Assembly (NCBI GenBank): GCA_910579615.1 | Contig: CAJTUA010000004.1 | Coordinates: 186,001-250,000 of the forward strand | DNA: 64,000 bases | Reading direction: 5' to 3' | From: an uncultured Lachnospiraceae bacterium | Lineage (GTDB): Bacteria > Bacillota > Clostridia > Lachnospirales > Lachnospiraceae | In this document: piece after piece, positions 26,586-35,652 of the stretch | How the letters are laid out: each line of letters begins with the position of its first letter | Position numbering within the stretch: the stretch's first letter is position 1 | The notes under the pieces: generated by a model | The model's database searches: none | What the model saw: only the letters and a program-made list of their open reading frames with translations | What the model was told of the DNA's origin: nothing | Program-made: the position numbers and the translations under genes

Positions 26586-26606
26586 TATCGGCTCGCTGCC
26601 ATTTTT
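26565..26606 (+). terminator. Imperfect terminator after CD3324 gene
   Basis: AGTGAGTCGGTA pairs with TATCGGCTCGCT through wobble pairs, followed by ATTTTTCCC. It overlaps the stop codon. Confidence 0.45.
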
Positions 26607-26843
26607 CCCTTTTCCCTTTGGCGCAGTCTTTTTTATAATTGTTTATGCGGTGGACAAATCATCATATTTCGATTATACTTCGATATAGGAAACCCATAAA
26701 ATCCCATATCCGTAAGAAAAGCAGGGAATTCATGAAATCATTTATGAAAAACAGATGTTCAAACAGCAAAAATAAATATCCAAACAAGCAGGATGGAACG
26801 TGCTTGCAGGATGCACAAAACAGGAAAGGGGCAATAAAATAAA

Positions 26844-27710
26844 ATGTACGAAATAAAAAAAGATTACCGCGACAATGCCGCGCTGCGGCGAAGTTTTAAT
26901 GAATTGGCAGGGCAGACGTTCGGGCTTAATTTTGAGGACTGGTACCAGAATGGTCTGTGGAACGATAATTATAACCCGTATTCCGCCGTAAAGGACGGCG
27001 AAGTGATTGCAAATGTCTCCGTAAATAAAACAGATATGATTTTTGACGGCAGCGTAAGGCATTTTCTTCAGCTTGGAACCGTTATGACCAGGGAAACATT
27101 CCGCAGGCAGGGGCTGATACGGGAAATCATGGCGGCAATCGACGCGGATTACTGCGGAAAAGCAGACGGCTTCTATCTTTTTGCCAATGACAGCGTGTTG
27201 GAATTTTATCCGAAATTCGGATTCAAAAAGGCAACCGAATACCAGTATTCCAAAAAACTGTCAAACACCGGGGAATGTCTGTTTGAAAAAATCCCCATGT
27301 ACACCGCACAGGACTGGGGTGCACTTGCGTCCGCCATGGAACGCAATGTTTTCCGGGGCAGGCTTGATATGGTGAATAACAGGGAGCTGATTTTGTTTTA
27401 CGTAACGAAATACATGCAGGAGAATGTGTATTATCATAAGGAGAGCGATACTTATGTGATTGCCGAATTGAAAAATAAGAAACTTTTCCTGCACAATGTA
27501 TTTTCCGGCACGCTTGACGGCTTGGACGAAGTAACCGCACTGTTTGGGCGGCATATCAATGAGGTCACGCTTGGTTTTGTGCCGCAAAGAAAAGAAAACT
27601 GCGTGGAAAAAGAGCTCCACGAGGAGGACTGTACGTTCTTTGTCCGGGGCGGCGGGCTCCGGATTTTTGGTGAGGAGAAGCTGCGGATTCCGTCGCTCTC
27701 CCACGCGTGA
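26844..27710 (+). CDS. GNAT-family N-acetyltransferase
   Basis: A 288-residue GNAT protein. The acetyl-CoA pyrophosphate motif is in LGTVMTRETFRRQGLIREIM (R/Q-x-x-G-x-G/A variant, about 80-97), with the typical FYPKFGFKKA near 125-134. The C-terminal half, with KYMQENVYYHKESDTYVIAELK, looks like a second, degenerate GNAT copy, as in other two-domain members. The substrate is unknown. The ribosome site is distant (GGAAAGGGG 12 bases upstream). Confidence 0.85.
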   Translation: MYEIKKDYRDNAALRRSFNELAGQTFGLNFEDWYQNGLWNDNYNPYSAVKDGEVIANVSVNKTDMIFDGSVRHFLQLGTVMTRETFRRQGLIREIMAAIDADYCGKADGFYLFANDSVLEFYPKFGFKKATEYQYSKKLSNTGECLFEKIPMYTAQDWGALASAMERNVFRGRLDMVNNRELILFYVTKYMQENVYYHKESDTYVIAELKNKKLFLHNVFSGTLDGLDEVTALFGRHINEVTLGFVPQRKENCVEKELHEEDCTFFVRGGGLRIFGEEKLRIPSLSHA

Positions 27711-27875
27711 ATTGCACAATCCGCATAAAGAGATAATCTTTTGAATCATTTGTGGGAATGCCAAACCCATTTTTCCAGTAAATTTAAACTTTTTCAACAT
27801 TCGTGCGGAATTATGTATACAAAATACGAAAAATACGGTATAATCAAAGAAAATTATTTTGATTGAGAGGCATGG

Positions 27876-30005
27876 ATGAATATTTCAGAGCACGCATTAT
27901 GGAAACAATTTTTTGGCGAGGTATGGGAAACACTTATAAAATCGGACAACCGCACGGGTGCCTTTTTACTCCGCAAATCGGACGGGCTTACACTGCTTGA
28001 TGAAAATGCAATGAGGATTTTAGACCTTAAGCATACCCCGGACTGCGAGCGGATGCTACATATATTGCACATCATTGAGGTGAACATAAAATCCGGCGCG
28101 CCTTTGCACCTTCACTATCTCCCGGAGATGGATGGCTGCACCGCGGGCTTTTTCCGCCTGGATGTTGACCCGGAGCACGCGAACGCACCGGATATTTCCC
28201 GGAAATTTTTTATGCTGTTGGAGCAGAATCTGTTTTTCTACCATTACCAACCGATTGTAAATGCCCGCACGGGCGAGATTGTTGCCTATGAATCCCTGAT
28301 GCGCACCGACCGTAATATCGGGCTGACCCCTGTGCAGATTCTTGATATTGCATCCGATTTTAACCGCCTTTACGACATTGAAAAAGCGACCATGCGCAAT
28401 AATTTTACATATTTAAAGGAGCACCGCAAGCTGTTCCACAACCGCAGGCTTTTTATTAATTCCATCCCTTCCCACATGCTGAACGAAAAGGATTTCCGGG
28501 AAATTTGCGAGGAATTTTATGATTTATTTGAGCATATTGTTGTAGAATTTACGGAGCAGACCGAGATTACGGATGACTCCCTTGCCTGCATCCTTGAGCG
28601 GCTGACCTGCAACGGCATCCAGCTCGCCATCGATGATTACGGAACCGGATATTCAAACACTTCCAATCTGCTGCGTTACAATCCGGATATTGTAAAAATT
28701 GACCACTCCCTGATTGCCTCCATTGACACGAACCATAAGACCCGGAAAATCGTTTCGGGCATTATTGACTTCCTGCACAATAGCGGCTATACCGCCTTAG
28801 CGGAAGGGGTAGAAACGAGCGCGGAGCTGCGTGTTATGATTGAGCTCGGTGTGGATTTAATTCAGGGATATTATGTTGCCCGCCCGGCACCGGTATTGCT
28901 TGAGCATATCCCGGATGAGATACGCGATGAGATTGTCCAGTTTAACCTAGAAGTTTCCGACCAAACACAGCGGGTATACCGCCCGCGCCAGCATGAAACC
29001 GTTGACCTGCGCAAATTGGCAGCGGAGCATTACAGTGATATCTTGTTGGAGGTTTCCTCCATCACGCTTATCGGGGAGAAAAATCTTCCGGTCTGCCTTC
29101 CGGTTACGGTAAAGGATGGCACGGACTGCACAATCACGATGATAGATGCCGATATTGTTTCCCTCTCTGCCCTTGCCGCCCTGCGCATCGGTGATAACTG
29201 CCATGTCTGCCTTGTCTGCGAGGGGAACAATAAGTTTGAACAGAAAGGGATTTTTATCCCGCTCAGCTCCTCCCTGCGCCTGGAGGGCGACGGTTCCCTG
29301 TCCATCTTTTCCGAGCATCTGGACTGCTGCGGCATTGGCACGGACAGCCTGACCAGCTACGGGGCAATTACGGTCGCGTTAAATGGCAGACTCGATATCA
29401 CCGTGAACGGAGAAAAATGTGTCGGCATAGGCGGCGGCAAAAATACCGGAAACCATCCTATCCGCCTGTTATCCGGCGATGTTTATATCAACTGCAACGG
29501 CACGAACAGCCTTGCCGTTGGCTGCCGCACCGGAAATTCGATGATTTCCATCAAGGGATGCGCGCTGCACACGCACCTGCTCTCGGCGACCTGTGTTGGG
29601 GTTGGCGCCTTAAGGGGGAGCGTGGACGTGCAGATGGAAGATTTCCATTATGAATGTGTTGCTTCCGGGCTGAATCTGACCGCGGTTGGCGCGTTGGAGA
29701 ATGGCAGCGGACAAATGCTGATTTCGCGCGGTAAGGTCGGGGCGACTTTAAAGGGCAAGCAGCTGACCTGTATCGGAACGACGAACGGAGCGATTGATAC
29801 GGATTTGCTCTGTTCGAAGGTTGTTTTGTACTGCGAGGGAAATTCCGCCTGCGGTATTGGCGATATGGCGGGCGGCGGCAATGTGGCGATTACGAATTCG
29901 GAGCTTGTCCTGACGTTTCTTTCTGCTGCGACGCGCAGTTTTGGGACGGAGCATGGGAAGCTTACGATTACGGGCGGGATGCGGACGGTACATATCAATG
30001 AGTAA
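27876..30005 (+). CDS. EAL-domain phosphodiesterase-like protein fused to a C-terminal repeat domain
   Basis: A 709-residue protein without a signal peptide or membrane segment. An N-terminal region of about 115 residues precedes an EAL domain. The metal and catalytic residues are present: QPIV, E139 in ESLMR (the EAL variant), N195, E224 in EFTE, D253/D254 in IDDYGTGYS, K274 and E310 in EGVET, so c-di-GMP hydrolysis is plausible. From about 390 to the end come short repeats with GIG/GVG turns (CCGIGTD, CVGIGGG, LAVGCRTG, CVGVGAL, TAVGAL, CIGTTNG, CGIGDM). These suggest a beta-solenoid such as the Cthe_2159 type. The pairing of EAL with a solenoid in one cytosolic protein is unusual. A TATAAT lies about 40 bases upstream. 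Confidence 0.85.
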   Translation: MNISEHALWKQFFGEVWETLIKSDNRTGAFLLRKSDGLTLLDENAMRILDLKHTPDCERMLHILHIIEVNIKSGAPLHLHYLPEMDGCTAGFFRLDVDPEHANAPDISRKFFMLLEQNLFFYHYQPIVNARTGEIVAYESLMRTDRNIGLTPVQILDIASDFNRLYDIEKATMRNNFTYLKEHRKLFHNRRLFINSIPSHMLNEKDFREICEEFYDLFEHIVVEFTEQTEITDDSLACILERLTCNGIQLAIDDYGTGYSNTSNLLRYNPDIVKIDHSLIASIDTNHKTRKIVSGIIDFLHNSGYTALAEGVETSAELRVMIELGVDLIQGYYVARPAPVLLEHIPDEIRDEIVQFNLEVSDQTQRVYRPRQHETVDLRKLAAEHYSDILLEVSSITLIGEKNLPVCLPVTVKDGTDCTITMIDADIVSLSALAALRIGDNCHVCLVCEGNNKFEQKGIFIPLSSSLRLEGDGSLSIFSEHLDCCGIGTDSLTSYGAITVALNGRLDITVNGEKCVGIGGGKNTGNHPIRLLSGDVYINCNGTNSLAVGCRTGNSMISIKGCALHTHLLSATCVGVGALRGSVDVQMEDFHYECVASGLNLTAVGALENGSGQMLISRGKVGATLKGKQLTCIGTTNGAIDTDLLCSKVVLYCEGNSACGIGDMAGGGNVAITNSELVLTFLSAATRSFGTEHGKLTITGGMRTVHINE

Positions 30006-30029
30006 GGGGGAAAGCGGGTGGGGAATGCC

Positions 30030-30119
30030 TTTCCCTTTCCCCGCCGTATGACGCGCGTGTTGCAAAACTTCTGGTTTTCATGTACATTGAATGCACATTC
30101 TCACCCTGCACATAAAAAT
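30030..30119 (+). repeat. Dispersed GC-rich intergenic element, copy 2
   Basis: TTTCCCTTTCCCCGCCG and GCGCGTGTTGCAAAAC correspond to copies 1 and 3. The inner ATGTACAT...ATGCACAT foldback and the closing CTGCACATAAAAA match copy 3 closely. It sits between two convergent genes, directly against a terminator stem. Confidence 0.5.
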
Positions 30120-30159
30120 GGCTTCCAAACGGATAATCTCCCCGTTTTCGGAAGCCATT
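30117..30159 (-). terminator. Terminator of the ATPase/nuclease-like pair
   Basis: AATGGCTTCC pairs with GGAAGCCATT, with an inner AACGG/CCGTT stem. On the minus strand a T5 run follows. It separates this operon from the convergent EAL gene. Confidence 0.8.
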
Positions 30160-30164
30160 AAAAA

Positions 30165-30593
30165 TCAGTGCCATACTTCTTCTATTTTTTCTGTTCCATA
30201 TTTCAGATTCCCTCTGCATTGTTCCATAAACCGCCGGAAAACAGGCTTTTGGATATTGTGTGTCCTGGTTTTGCTTGTGACAATCCGATAATAAAATGTA
30301 TATTTTTCGAGTTCTTTTTCTAATAAGCGCCTTGCGCCTTCAAGCTGAGGAACCGCATCCTCCAGATGCCCTCCTTTAAGCTCAATGAAATATGCATGGC
30401 ACCGCGAATCGTTAAGCACCAGAAAATCACAGCACTTTGTATTGTCCACAAGTCCTTTATCCAAGCGGTACTGCCTTACTTTGTACCCCTTTGGGGAATT
30501 GTCGATTCGGTGTTCCCGTGAATGCCCTGTGTCTCTTGAAACGATTCTTTGCTGCTGTGGCTTACACAAGGATTTCTCCTCCAAAAGCAACAT
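30165..30593 (-). CDS. Small PD-(D/E)XK-nuclease-like protein
   Basis: A 142-residue protein. The segment CCDFLVLNDSRCHAYFIELKGG gives D56...E71-x-K73 after two beta strands, the PD-(D/E)XK core, and QLEGARRLLEKEL follows as the helix. No known family name comes to mind. It starts 19 bases after the ATPase gene on the same strand, with GGGGG before its ATG. The pair resembles ATPase-plus-nuclease anti-phage modules. Nuclease activity is inferred from the motif only. Confidence 0.65.
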   Translation of the reverse strand: MLLLEEKSLCKPQQQRIVSRDTGHSREHRIDNSPKGYKVRQYRLDKGLVDNTKCCDFLVLNDSRCHAYFIELKGGHLEDAVPQLEGARRLLEKELEKYTFYYRIVTSKTRTHNIQKPVFRRFMEQCRGNLKYGTEKIEEVWH

Positions 30594-30612
30594 ATCCCAT
30601 CCCCCTTTCGCT

Positions 30613-31929
30613 TTAACTATGCTGTTCTGTACTTTTCTTCAATGCAAGCATCCTCTCATATGCCCTGTTGATTTTCTCCGAAGCCCCATCAATCACCTCA
30701 TTACAAATTGCCTGAAATTCGGTATCCACACAGTTTTCCAACTTGCCCCCGTGAATGTAACAGGCTGTTATGGACTCAAAGGAAAGCCACTGGCTTTGTG
30801 GGATAATTTCTGCCAACTCTTTTTTCTGTACTTCTGGTGAAATGCGGTTTGCATATAAAAGATTGTTAAATTCCCCTAAAATATAAGGGCTGTGCGTGGT
30901 CACAAGAATCTGGTTCCCCCCGCTGTTCCCCACCAATGCAATAAAATCTGCTATCCACTTCTGCGCATCCGGGAACAAATTGGATTCCGGTTCTTCAATA
31001 ATAAAAAATGTTTTGCGGCCGCGCAATAACTGATAAAACAACGTATTTAAAATCCAAACCGCTTCCTGCTGGCCGGACGAAGCAAAATTAATTTTCACAC
31101 ATTTCCCATTCACCAACTGCAGCTGCTCCTCCCCCTCCACATTGCGGTACTCCCCGGAAAGAATATTCCGCATCAATTCCTTTGCCTCATCAATCAATTT
31201 CTCGTCTGCTTTTTTTCCGGTCAATCCAATCACACTCTTTATTGTCTGCGGAATGCCGTCCGAAAAATTCGGCTTAAGCTGCAATATCCTTTCCAAATAA
31301 TTCTGGGTACAATAATCTAAGCTCCGCTTCTGCATATCATCCATTGCACTGTAAATATAGTTTAACTGCGCACTCAACAATGTAATCAGACTTCTTCCCG
31401 CCGGAATATAAACCGTTTCATAATCATCGGAAAAAACAGCGCTTATTCTCTTTCGGAGCCCTGTGAAACTATCGATAAGAAAAATCACCTTTGTTTTTTG
31501 CAGCTCTTCATTTAATTCCCGCAAAAATTCTTCGATTTCCTCACTTATTTCTACTTTAACCTCGTTCTGCAATGAATTTTCCTTTGTTAGCGATAAATGG
31601 ATGCTGCTTCCTGTATGATACACATAGTCCAATTCCATATCCGCTTCCATGTACCGGGCGGTTCCGAAAATTTGTTGGAAATTAAAAGTGAGTTCGCGCA
31701 GCAACCATGTTTTCAATGAAAAATCTTCTTCTGCCCCACTAGTCTCCTGCATCAAGCAGCGCTTTCTAATCTGGTGGAAAAGAATGTTCCTGATATTGCG
31801 AAAGAAAAAAACACTTTTGGCAACCGTGCTCTTCCCCGATGCCTGCGGTCCGGTAAAAATCACAAAATCTTTAATTTCCATTTCGCAATGGTCAATCGGC
31901 CCTAATTTTTTGATTTCAATTCTGTGCAT
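30613..31929 (-). CDS. AAA/ABC-type ATPase paired with the nuclease-like gene
   Basis: A 438-residue SMC/RecF-like ATPase. Walker A is GPQASGKST (27-35), the signature-like stretch is SSGQQEAVW, Walker B is FFIIEEPESNLFPDAQ with both Asp/Glu positions intact, and the H-loop is VTTHSPYIL. About 170 residues between the halves form the arm or lid. The start is the ATG of MHRIEIKK, with AGGAGG eight bases upstream; a GTG three codons earlier is not needed. The partner gene is a small PD-(D/E)XK-like protein, which suggests an ATPase-gated effector. Confidence 0.85.
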   Translation of the reverse strand: MHRIEIKKLGPIDHCEMEIKDFVIFTGPQASGKSTVAKSVFFFRNIRNILFHQIRKRCLMQETSGAEEDFSLKTWLLRELTFNFQQIFGTARYMEADMELDYVYHTGSSIHLSLTKENSLQNEVKVEISEEIEEFLRELNEELQKTKVIFLIDSFTGLRKRISAVFSDDYETVYIPAGRSLITLLSAQLNYIYSAMDDMQKRSLDYCTQNYLERILQLKPNFSDGIPQTIKSVIGLTGKKADEKLIDEAKELMRNILSGEYRNVEGEEQLQLVNGKCVKINFASSGQQEAVWILNTLFYQLLRGRKTFFIIEEPESNLFPDAQKWIADFIALVGNSGGNQILVTTHSPYILGEFNNLLYANRISPEVQKKELAEIIPQSQWLSFESITACYIHGGKLENCVDTEFQAICNEVIDGASEKINRAYERMLALKKSTEQHS

Positions 31930-32014
31930 ACGCCCCACCTCCTTGCTCTCAGTATGCCATAATTATTCCCAAAAATCAAGCCAGGCAAAAAGAATTTCCT
32001 TTTCTTCTTCCATC

Positions 32015-33373
32015 TCACGCCTTCTTCGCACCATATCCATGCACCCAGTCCGACTTTAAATAATAAATCAGATAAATCACGGAGCTGATGCCCCATGTCA
32101 GCGGGTACGCCCAGTAAATCAGCCCGATATCATGCACAAAATACATCATCACCGTAATGTAAGCAATCCGGAATACACACCAGACGGAAAGCATAATGAA
32201 CATCGGCACGATTGCCTTGCCCGCGCCGCGGCAGATGCCCGCAATGATATGCGAAAATGCGAGCAGGAAATAAAACAGCGCCTCCGTGCGCCCCTGTCTG
32301 GTGCCAAGCCTTACAACTTCCGGGTCAGCGTTAAACATTTTAATCAGCTGCGGCACGGCGAGGAACATGATGACACCGATGGTTTCCGCTAAGATTAATG
32401 ACATTGCAATGCCAAAGCGCGCCCCCTCCTTGGCACGGTCATGCTTGCCAGCGCCAAGGTTCTGCCCGATAAAGGTGGTCATTGCCATGGAAAAGCATGT
32501 GATTGGCAGGAAGGCAAAACCCTCAAGCTTTACGTAGGAGCCATAGCCCGCCATCGCATCCTCCCCAAACGAGTTGATATTGGACTGCAAAATAACATTT
32601 GCCAGACCGATTACCGAATTCTGCACACCGGTCGGCAGGCCGTACTTTAAGATTTCGCCCAGCATATCCCGGTGAAAACGGATTTTACGGATGGATATCT
32701 GGTAAATCGACCCTTTTTTGAGCAGGCGTTTCAGACATAAAAGCGCGCTCACAAGCTGGGAAATGGTCGTTGCGATTGCCGCCCACGCAACCCCCATGCG
32801 GAAAACGCCGATAAAGAGTAAATCGAGCAGAATATTCAGCACGGACGAGAATATCAGGTACATCATCGGTCTGCGGCTGTCGCCGACCGCATTCATGATG
32901 CTCGTAAAAATATTGTACATGACATTCGCCAGAACACCCAGGAAATAATACCGGAAATATGCGATGGAATCCGGCAGCACCGAAGGGTCGGTCTTCATCA
33001 GCTCCAAAATAGCGGGCGTAAAAATCACGCCAATCAGCGTGACCACGAGCCCCGCTACCAGACCAAACGCAACATTGGTATGTACGGCGCGCGCAACGCG
33101 TTTTTCATCCTTTGCGCCGAAATAGCGGGAAATCACGACCCCCGCGCCCGCTGCGGTTCCTGTAAAAAAGCTGACAAGCAGGAAGATGAGCGGTCCCGAC
33201 GAGCTGACCGCCGCGAGCGACCTCTTGCCGAGAAAGCGCCCGACAATCAGCGAGTCCGCTGTGTTGTAAAGCTGCTGGAAAAGCTGGCTGAAAAAAATCG
33301 GAACCGCAAACTGCAGAATCAGTTTCTTGACGTTTCCTTCCGTCATATTTTTTGTACCATTTGTGTTTTGCAT
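32015..33373 (-). CDS. MATE-family multidrug exporter
   Basis: A 452-residue membrane transporter of the NorM/DinF type with about 12 helices in two halves. Repeated signatures include PIFFSQLFQQLYNTADSLIVGRFLG near the start and the second-half equivalent LPTGVQNSVIGLANVILQ. It should export cationic drugs or metabolites by Na+ or H+ antiport. GGAGG precedes the ATG of MQNTNG; the longer frame begins at a TTG within the ribosome site. The ATPase operon lies downstream on the same strand and has its own ribosome site. Confidence 0.93.
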   Translation of the reverse strand: MQNTNGTKNMTEGNVKKLILQFAVPIFFSQLFQQLYNTADSLIVGRFLGKRSLAAVSSSGPLIFLLVSFFTGTAAGAGVVISRYFGAKDEKRVARAVHTNVAFGLVAGLVVTLIGVIFTPAILELMKTDPSVLPDSIAYFRYYFLGVLANVMYNIFTSIMNAVGDSRRPMMYLIFSSVLNILLDLLFIGVFRMGVAWAAIATTISQLVSALLCLKRLLKKGSIYQISIRKIRFHRDMLGEILKYGLPTGVQNSVIGLANVILQSNINSFGEDAMAGYGSYVKLEGFAFLPITCFSMAMTTFIGQNLGAGKHDRAKEGARFGIAMSLILAETIGVIMFLAVPQLIKMFNADPEVVRLGTRQGRTEALFYFLLAFSHIIAGICRGAGKAIVPMFIMLSVWCVFRIAYITVMMYFVHDIGLIYWAYPLTWGISSVIYLIYYLKSDWVHGYGAKKA

Positions 33374-33428
33374 GATGTCCTCCAATCATTGCCCTGTATT
33401 TATCGTCTTATTTCCATGATGCTCCCTA

Positions 33429-34148
33429 TTACCAAAGCATCGCTTTCCTTTCCTTCCAGTCCGGCAGTACCGACGCAACCACCGCATAAAAACGCTCTGA
33501 GTGATCCGGCACAAGAAAATGCGAAAATTCATGGACAACCACATATTCCGCCGCTGCCTCCGGTACTTGCATGAGCATTGTGGAGAGCGTGATAACACCG
33601 TTTTTCGGTTGGCACACGCCCCAACGGCTTGTCATTTTTCGGATGCGTATCTGCGGGTATGCGATTCCTTTTTCCTGAAAGGCTGGGTACCAACGTCTGC
33701 AAAGCGCCGGGAGATACGCGGCAGCCTCACGCCGATACCAGCGTTCCACCGCGTCCGCGCGCTGCTGCTGCGTGCTGTCCGCAGGCGCGTACAATTCCAG
33801 TGTTTGCCCTACGCGGCGCACAATACACTGCCTGGTCTGCCGCAGCGTTACACAAAGCGTCAACTTCCCGCCGCAAAAGGCAAGCTGTTCACCGCTCTGG
33901 TACTGCCTCTGTGCGCCTCCTTGCGGGCGCTCTTTTAAACGCTTTTGCGCCGCACGGATAAATTCCGCCTTTGAACGCACAAAATCGTCCAGAAAGGCAA
34001 GTGCTACTCTGCGGCTTGCAGAGACTGCCACCGACCCATCCGGACGAATTCTCAAATTTACGTTTTTAACCGATTTTTGTGTCAGCTCGTACACGATATT
34101 TTCTCCCTGCGCATCGGTCACTGTGCGCAGGACTGTTGTCTCTGACAT
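33429..34148 (-). CDS. YgjP-like zinc metallopeptidase
   Basis: A 239-residue protein of the YgjP/M48-like (WLM/SprT-related) group. Typical elements are NLRIRPDGSVAVSASRR at the N-terminus, SRWGVCQPKNGVITLSTML, and the zinc motif VVHEFSHFLVPDHS with HExxH. It probably cleaves or processes protein substrates in the cytosol. It ends 55 bases upstream of the MATE gene on the same strand. Confidence 0.9.
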   Translation of the reverse strand: MSETTVLRTVTDAQGENIVYELTQKSVKNVNLRIRPDGSVAVSASRRVALAFLDDFVRSKAEFIRAAQKRLKERPQGGAQRQYQSGEQLAFCGGKLTLCVTLRQTRQCIVRRVGQTLELYAPADSTQQQRADAVERWYRREAAAYLPALCRRWYPAFQEKGIAYPQIRIRKMTSRWGVCQPKNGVITLSTMLMQVPEAAAEYVVVHEFSHFLVPDHSERFYAVVASVLPDWKERKAMLW

Positions 34149-34240
34149 ACTCCGCCTCCATGCTGTCTGTCATGCCGTGAATGGATTTATGTGAACCGGG
34201 ATATTCATAAAGGCCTTACACCCCGCGGACAATTTCAGGC

Positions 34241-35407
34241 TTATAAGGAAACATCAACTGCGCCGCCAACTGCTGCCACAGCTGCCATATCAGCACCACC
34301 GGAAATCTCACCGCCACCGGAAGCTCCGTCCCCGATAGAAATATCTACGCTCCCGGATGCTGAGCTTCCGGAAAATGTGGCAATTTCCTGTTCTGCCTGT
34401 TGTTCCTCGTATTTTAGCGCCTGCTCCGTGCGCTGTAAGTCGCTCAGGCGCATCGCCGAATCACCGATTTCGAGCGCAGCCGTACCCGTGGTATTTGTCG
34501 TTGTCCTGCTGCCCTCCGTTGTGCCATAGCGGCGGTAACGGTCCATATCCTTGATATATTTTATATCCGCCTCCGCCACATCCGCCAATTCCTCGCCGCG
34601 GTGCCTGCGCTTTAACTGTTTGTAGCGTATCTCCTTCATTTTTGTCTGGCGTTCCATCTGTTTTCGCTGCATTGCCGCCTCGCGCTTTACCTGCTGGCGC
34701 TGCGCGCGGATTCGCTGCTTTTTGACTTGCTTTTTGAGCGTGTTGGTCTGTTTCTCCCTCGCGACACGCTTTTCCTTAATCCGCTCTTCTTTCAGGTTTG
34801 CCACTTTTTTCTTCGCGGTTTTTACAATGCTCTCCGCGTGGCTGATTGCAATGCGCAGTTCATTCTCATCATACTGCCCCGTCCCGACGCAGCGGCGCAG
34901 GGAACTGACTTTCGTGCGCGCCGTTGCAAGGGCACGCGCCGCAGAGCCAATTTTGTTCGCGCGCAATACTTGTGATGAAACCTCACGCCGATTGTAGTTT
35001 AAATTTTTCTTCTTCGCCGCGGTTTTTGCTTTTTTCTGCCGCGCGAGGCGCTGCCGGTCTACCATGCTCAGACTGTTTGTCTGCCCGATGCGGTTGGTTC
35101 CAATGCCGTTTTGGGTTGTTTGGCTGGTCTGATTTGCCTGATTGGTCTGTTTTGTCTGACCAGTACCCTTCTGCGCGTTTTGGGAGGTTTTATCGGTTTG
35201 TCCGGTTTCTTCCTTGCCGTTTTTGCCCCGCCGGACACGGATGCCCTGCCCTGCCGCGGGCTGCTTTGTACTGCCGCATGTTCCGGTCTCTTCCTGTCTT
35301 GTCTGTCCCACGCGCGCATTTTGGGTTTCCGTCTGCTGCGCGCGGCCATCCTTCTGCCGTAGCAGTGCCGCGCTCGTAAGAATATTTCCCATCTCAACCC
35401 CATTCAT
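34241..35407 (-). CDS. Low-complexity coiled-coil protein
   Basis: A 388-residue soluble protein. The first 110 residues are rich in Gln, Thr, Asn, Lys and Gly, with repeats of QT/NQT (QTKQTNQANQTSQTTQNG). The middle (about 115-290) is a very basic, probably coiled-coil helix (VKKQRIRAQRQQVKREAAMQRKQMERQ). The end is glycine-rich (GGGEISGGADMAAVAAVGG). No enzyme motif is seen and the function is unknown. The ATG used has GGGGGG upstream. Confidence 0.7.
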   Translation of the reverse strand: MNGVEMGNILTSAALLRQKDGRAQQTETQNARVGQTRQEETGTCGSTKQPAAGQGIRVRRGKNGKEETGQTDKTSQNAQKGTGQTKQTNQANQTSQTTQNGIGTNRIGQTNSLSMVDRQRLARQKKAKTAAKKKNLNYNRREVSSQVLRANKIGSAARALATARTKVSSLRRCVGTGQYDENELRIAISHAESIVKTAKKKVANLKEERIKEKRVAREKQTNTLKKQVKKQRIRAQRQQVKREAAMQRKQMERQTKMKEIRYKQLKRRHRGEELADVAEADIKYIKDMDRYRRYGTTEGSRTTTNTTGTAALEIGDSAMRLSDLQRTEQALKYEEQQAEQEIATFSGSSASGSVDISIGDGASGGGEISGGADMAAVAAVGGAVDVSL

Positions 35408-35652
35408 CGCCAATCCCCCCTGTCATCCGTTTATATTGTAAAAAGTTTCCATTCACCGAAGCCACGCCAGATTTGCGCCGCATAGCAGCAAGTTCCTTTC
35501 ACACACTGTGCAAAACAATCCATGTAATCTATATATCGGCTGATTTTGACGATTTTATTATATCCTGGCAGGATTGGGGTTGGTATTTTATGTGGATTGC
35601 ATGGGATGTTCCATTTGTTTTCCTACGCCTGTCTCTTTCCAGGAAGATTTTC

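Noticed and set aside
26639..26842. 67-codon frame before the GNAT gene
   Set aside because: It has a Lys/Asn-rich composition, no ribosome site and no motif; AT-rich intergenic sequence explains it.
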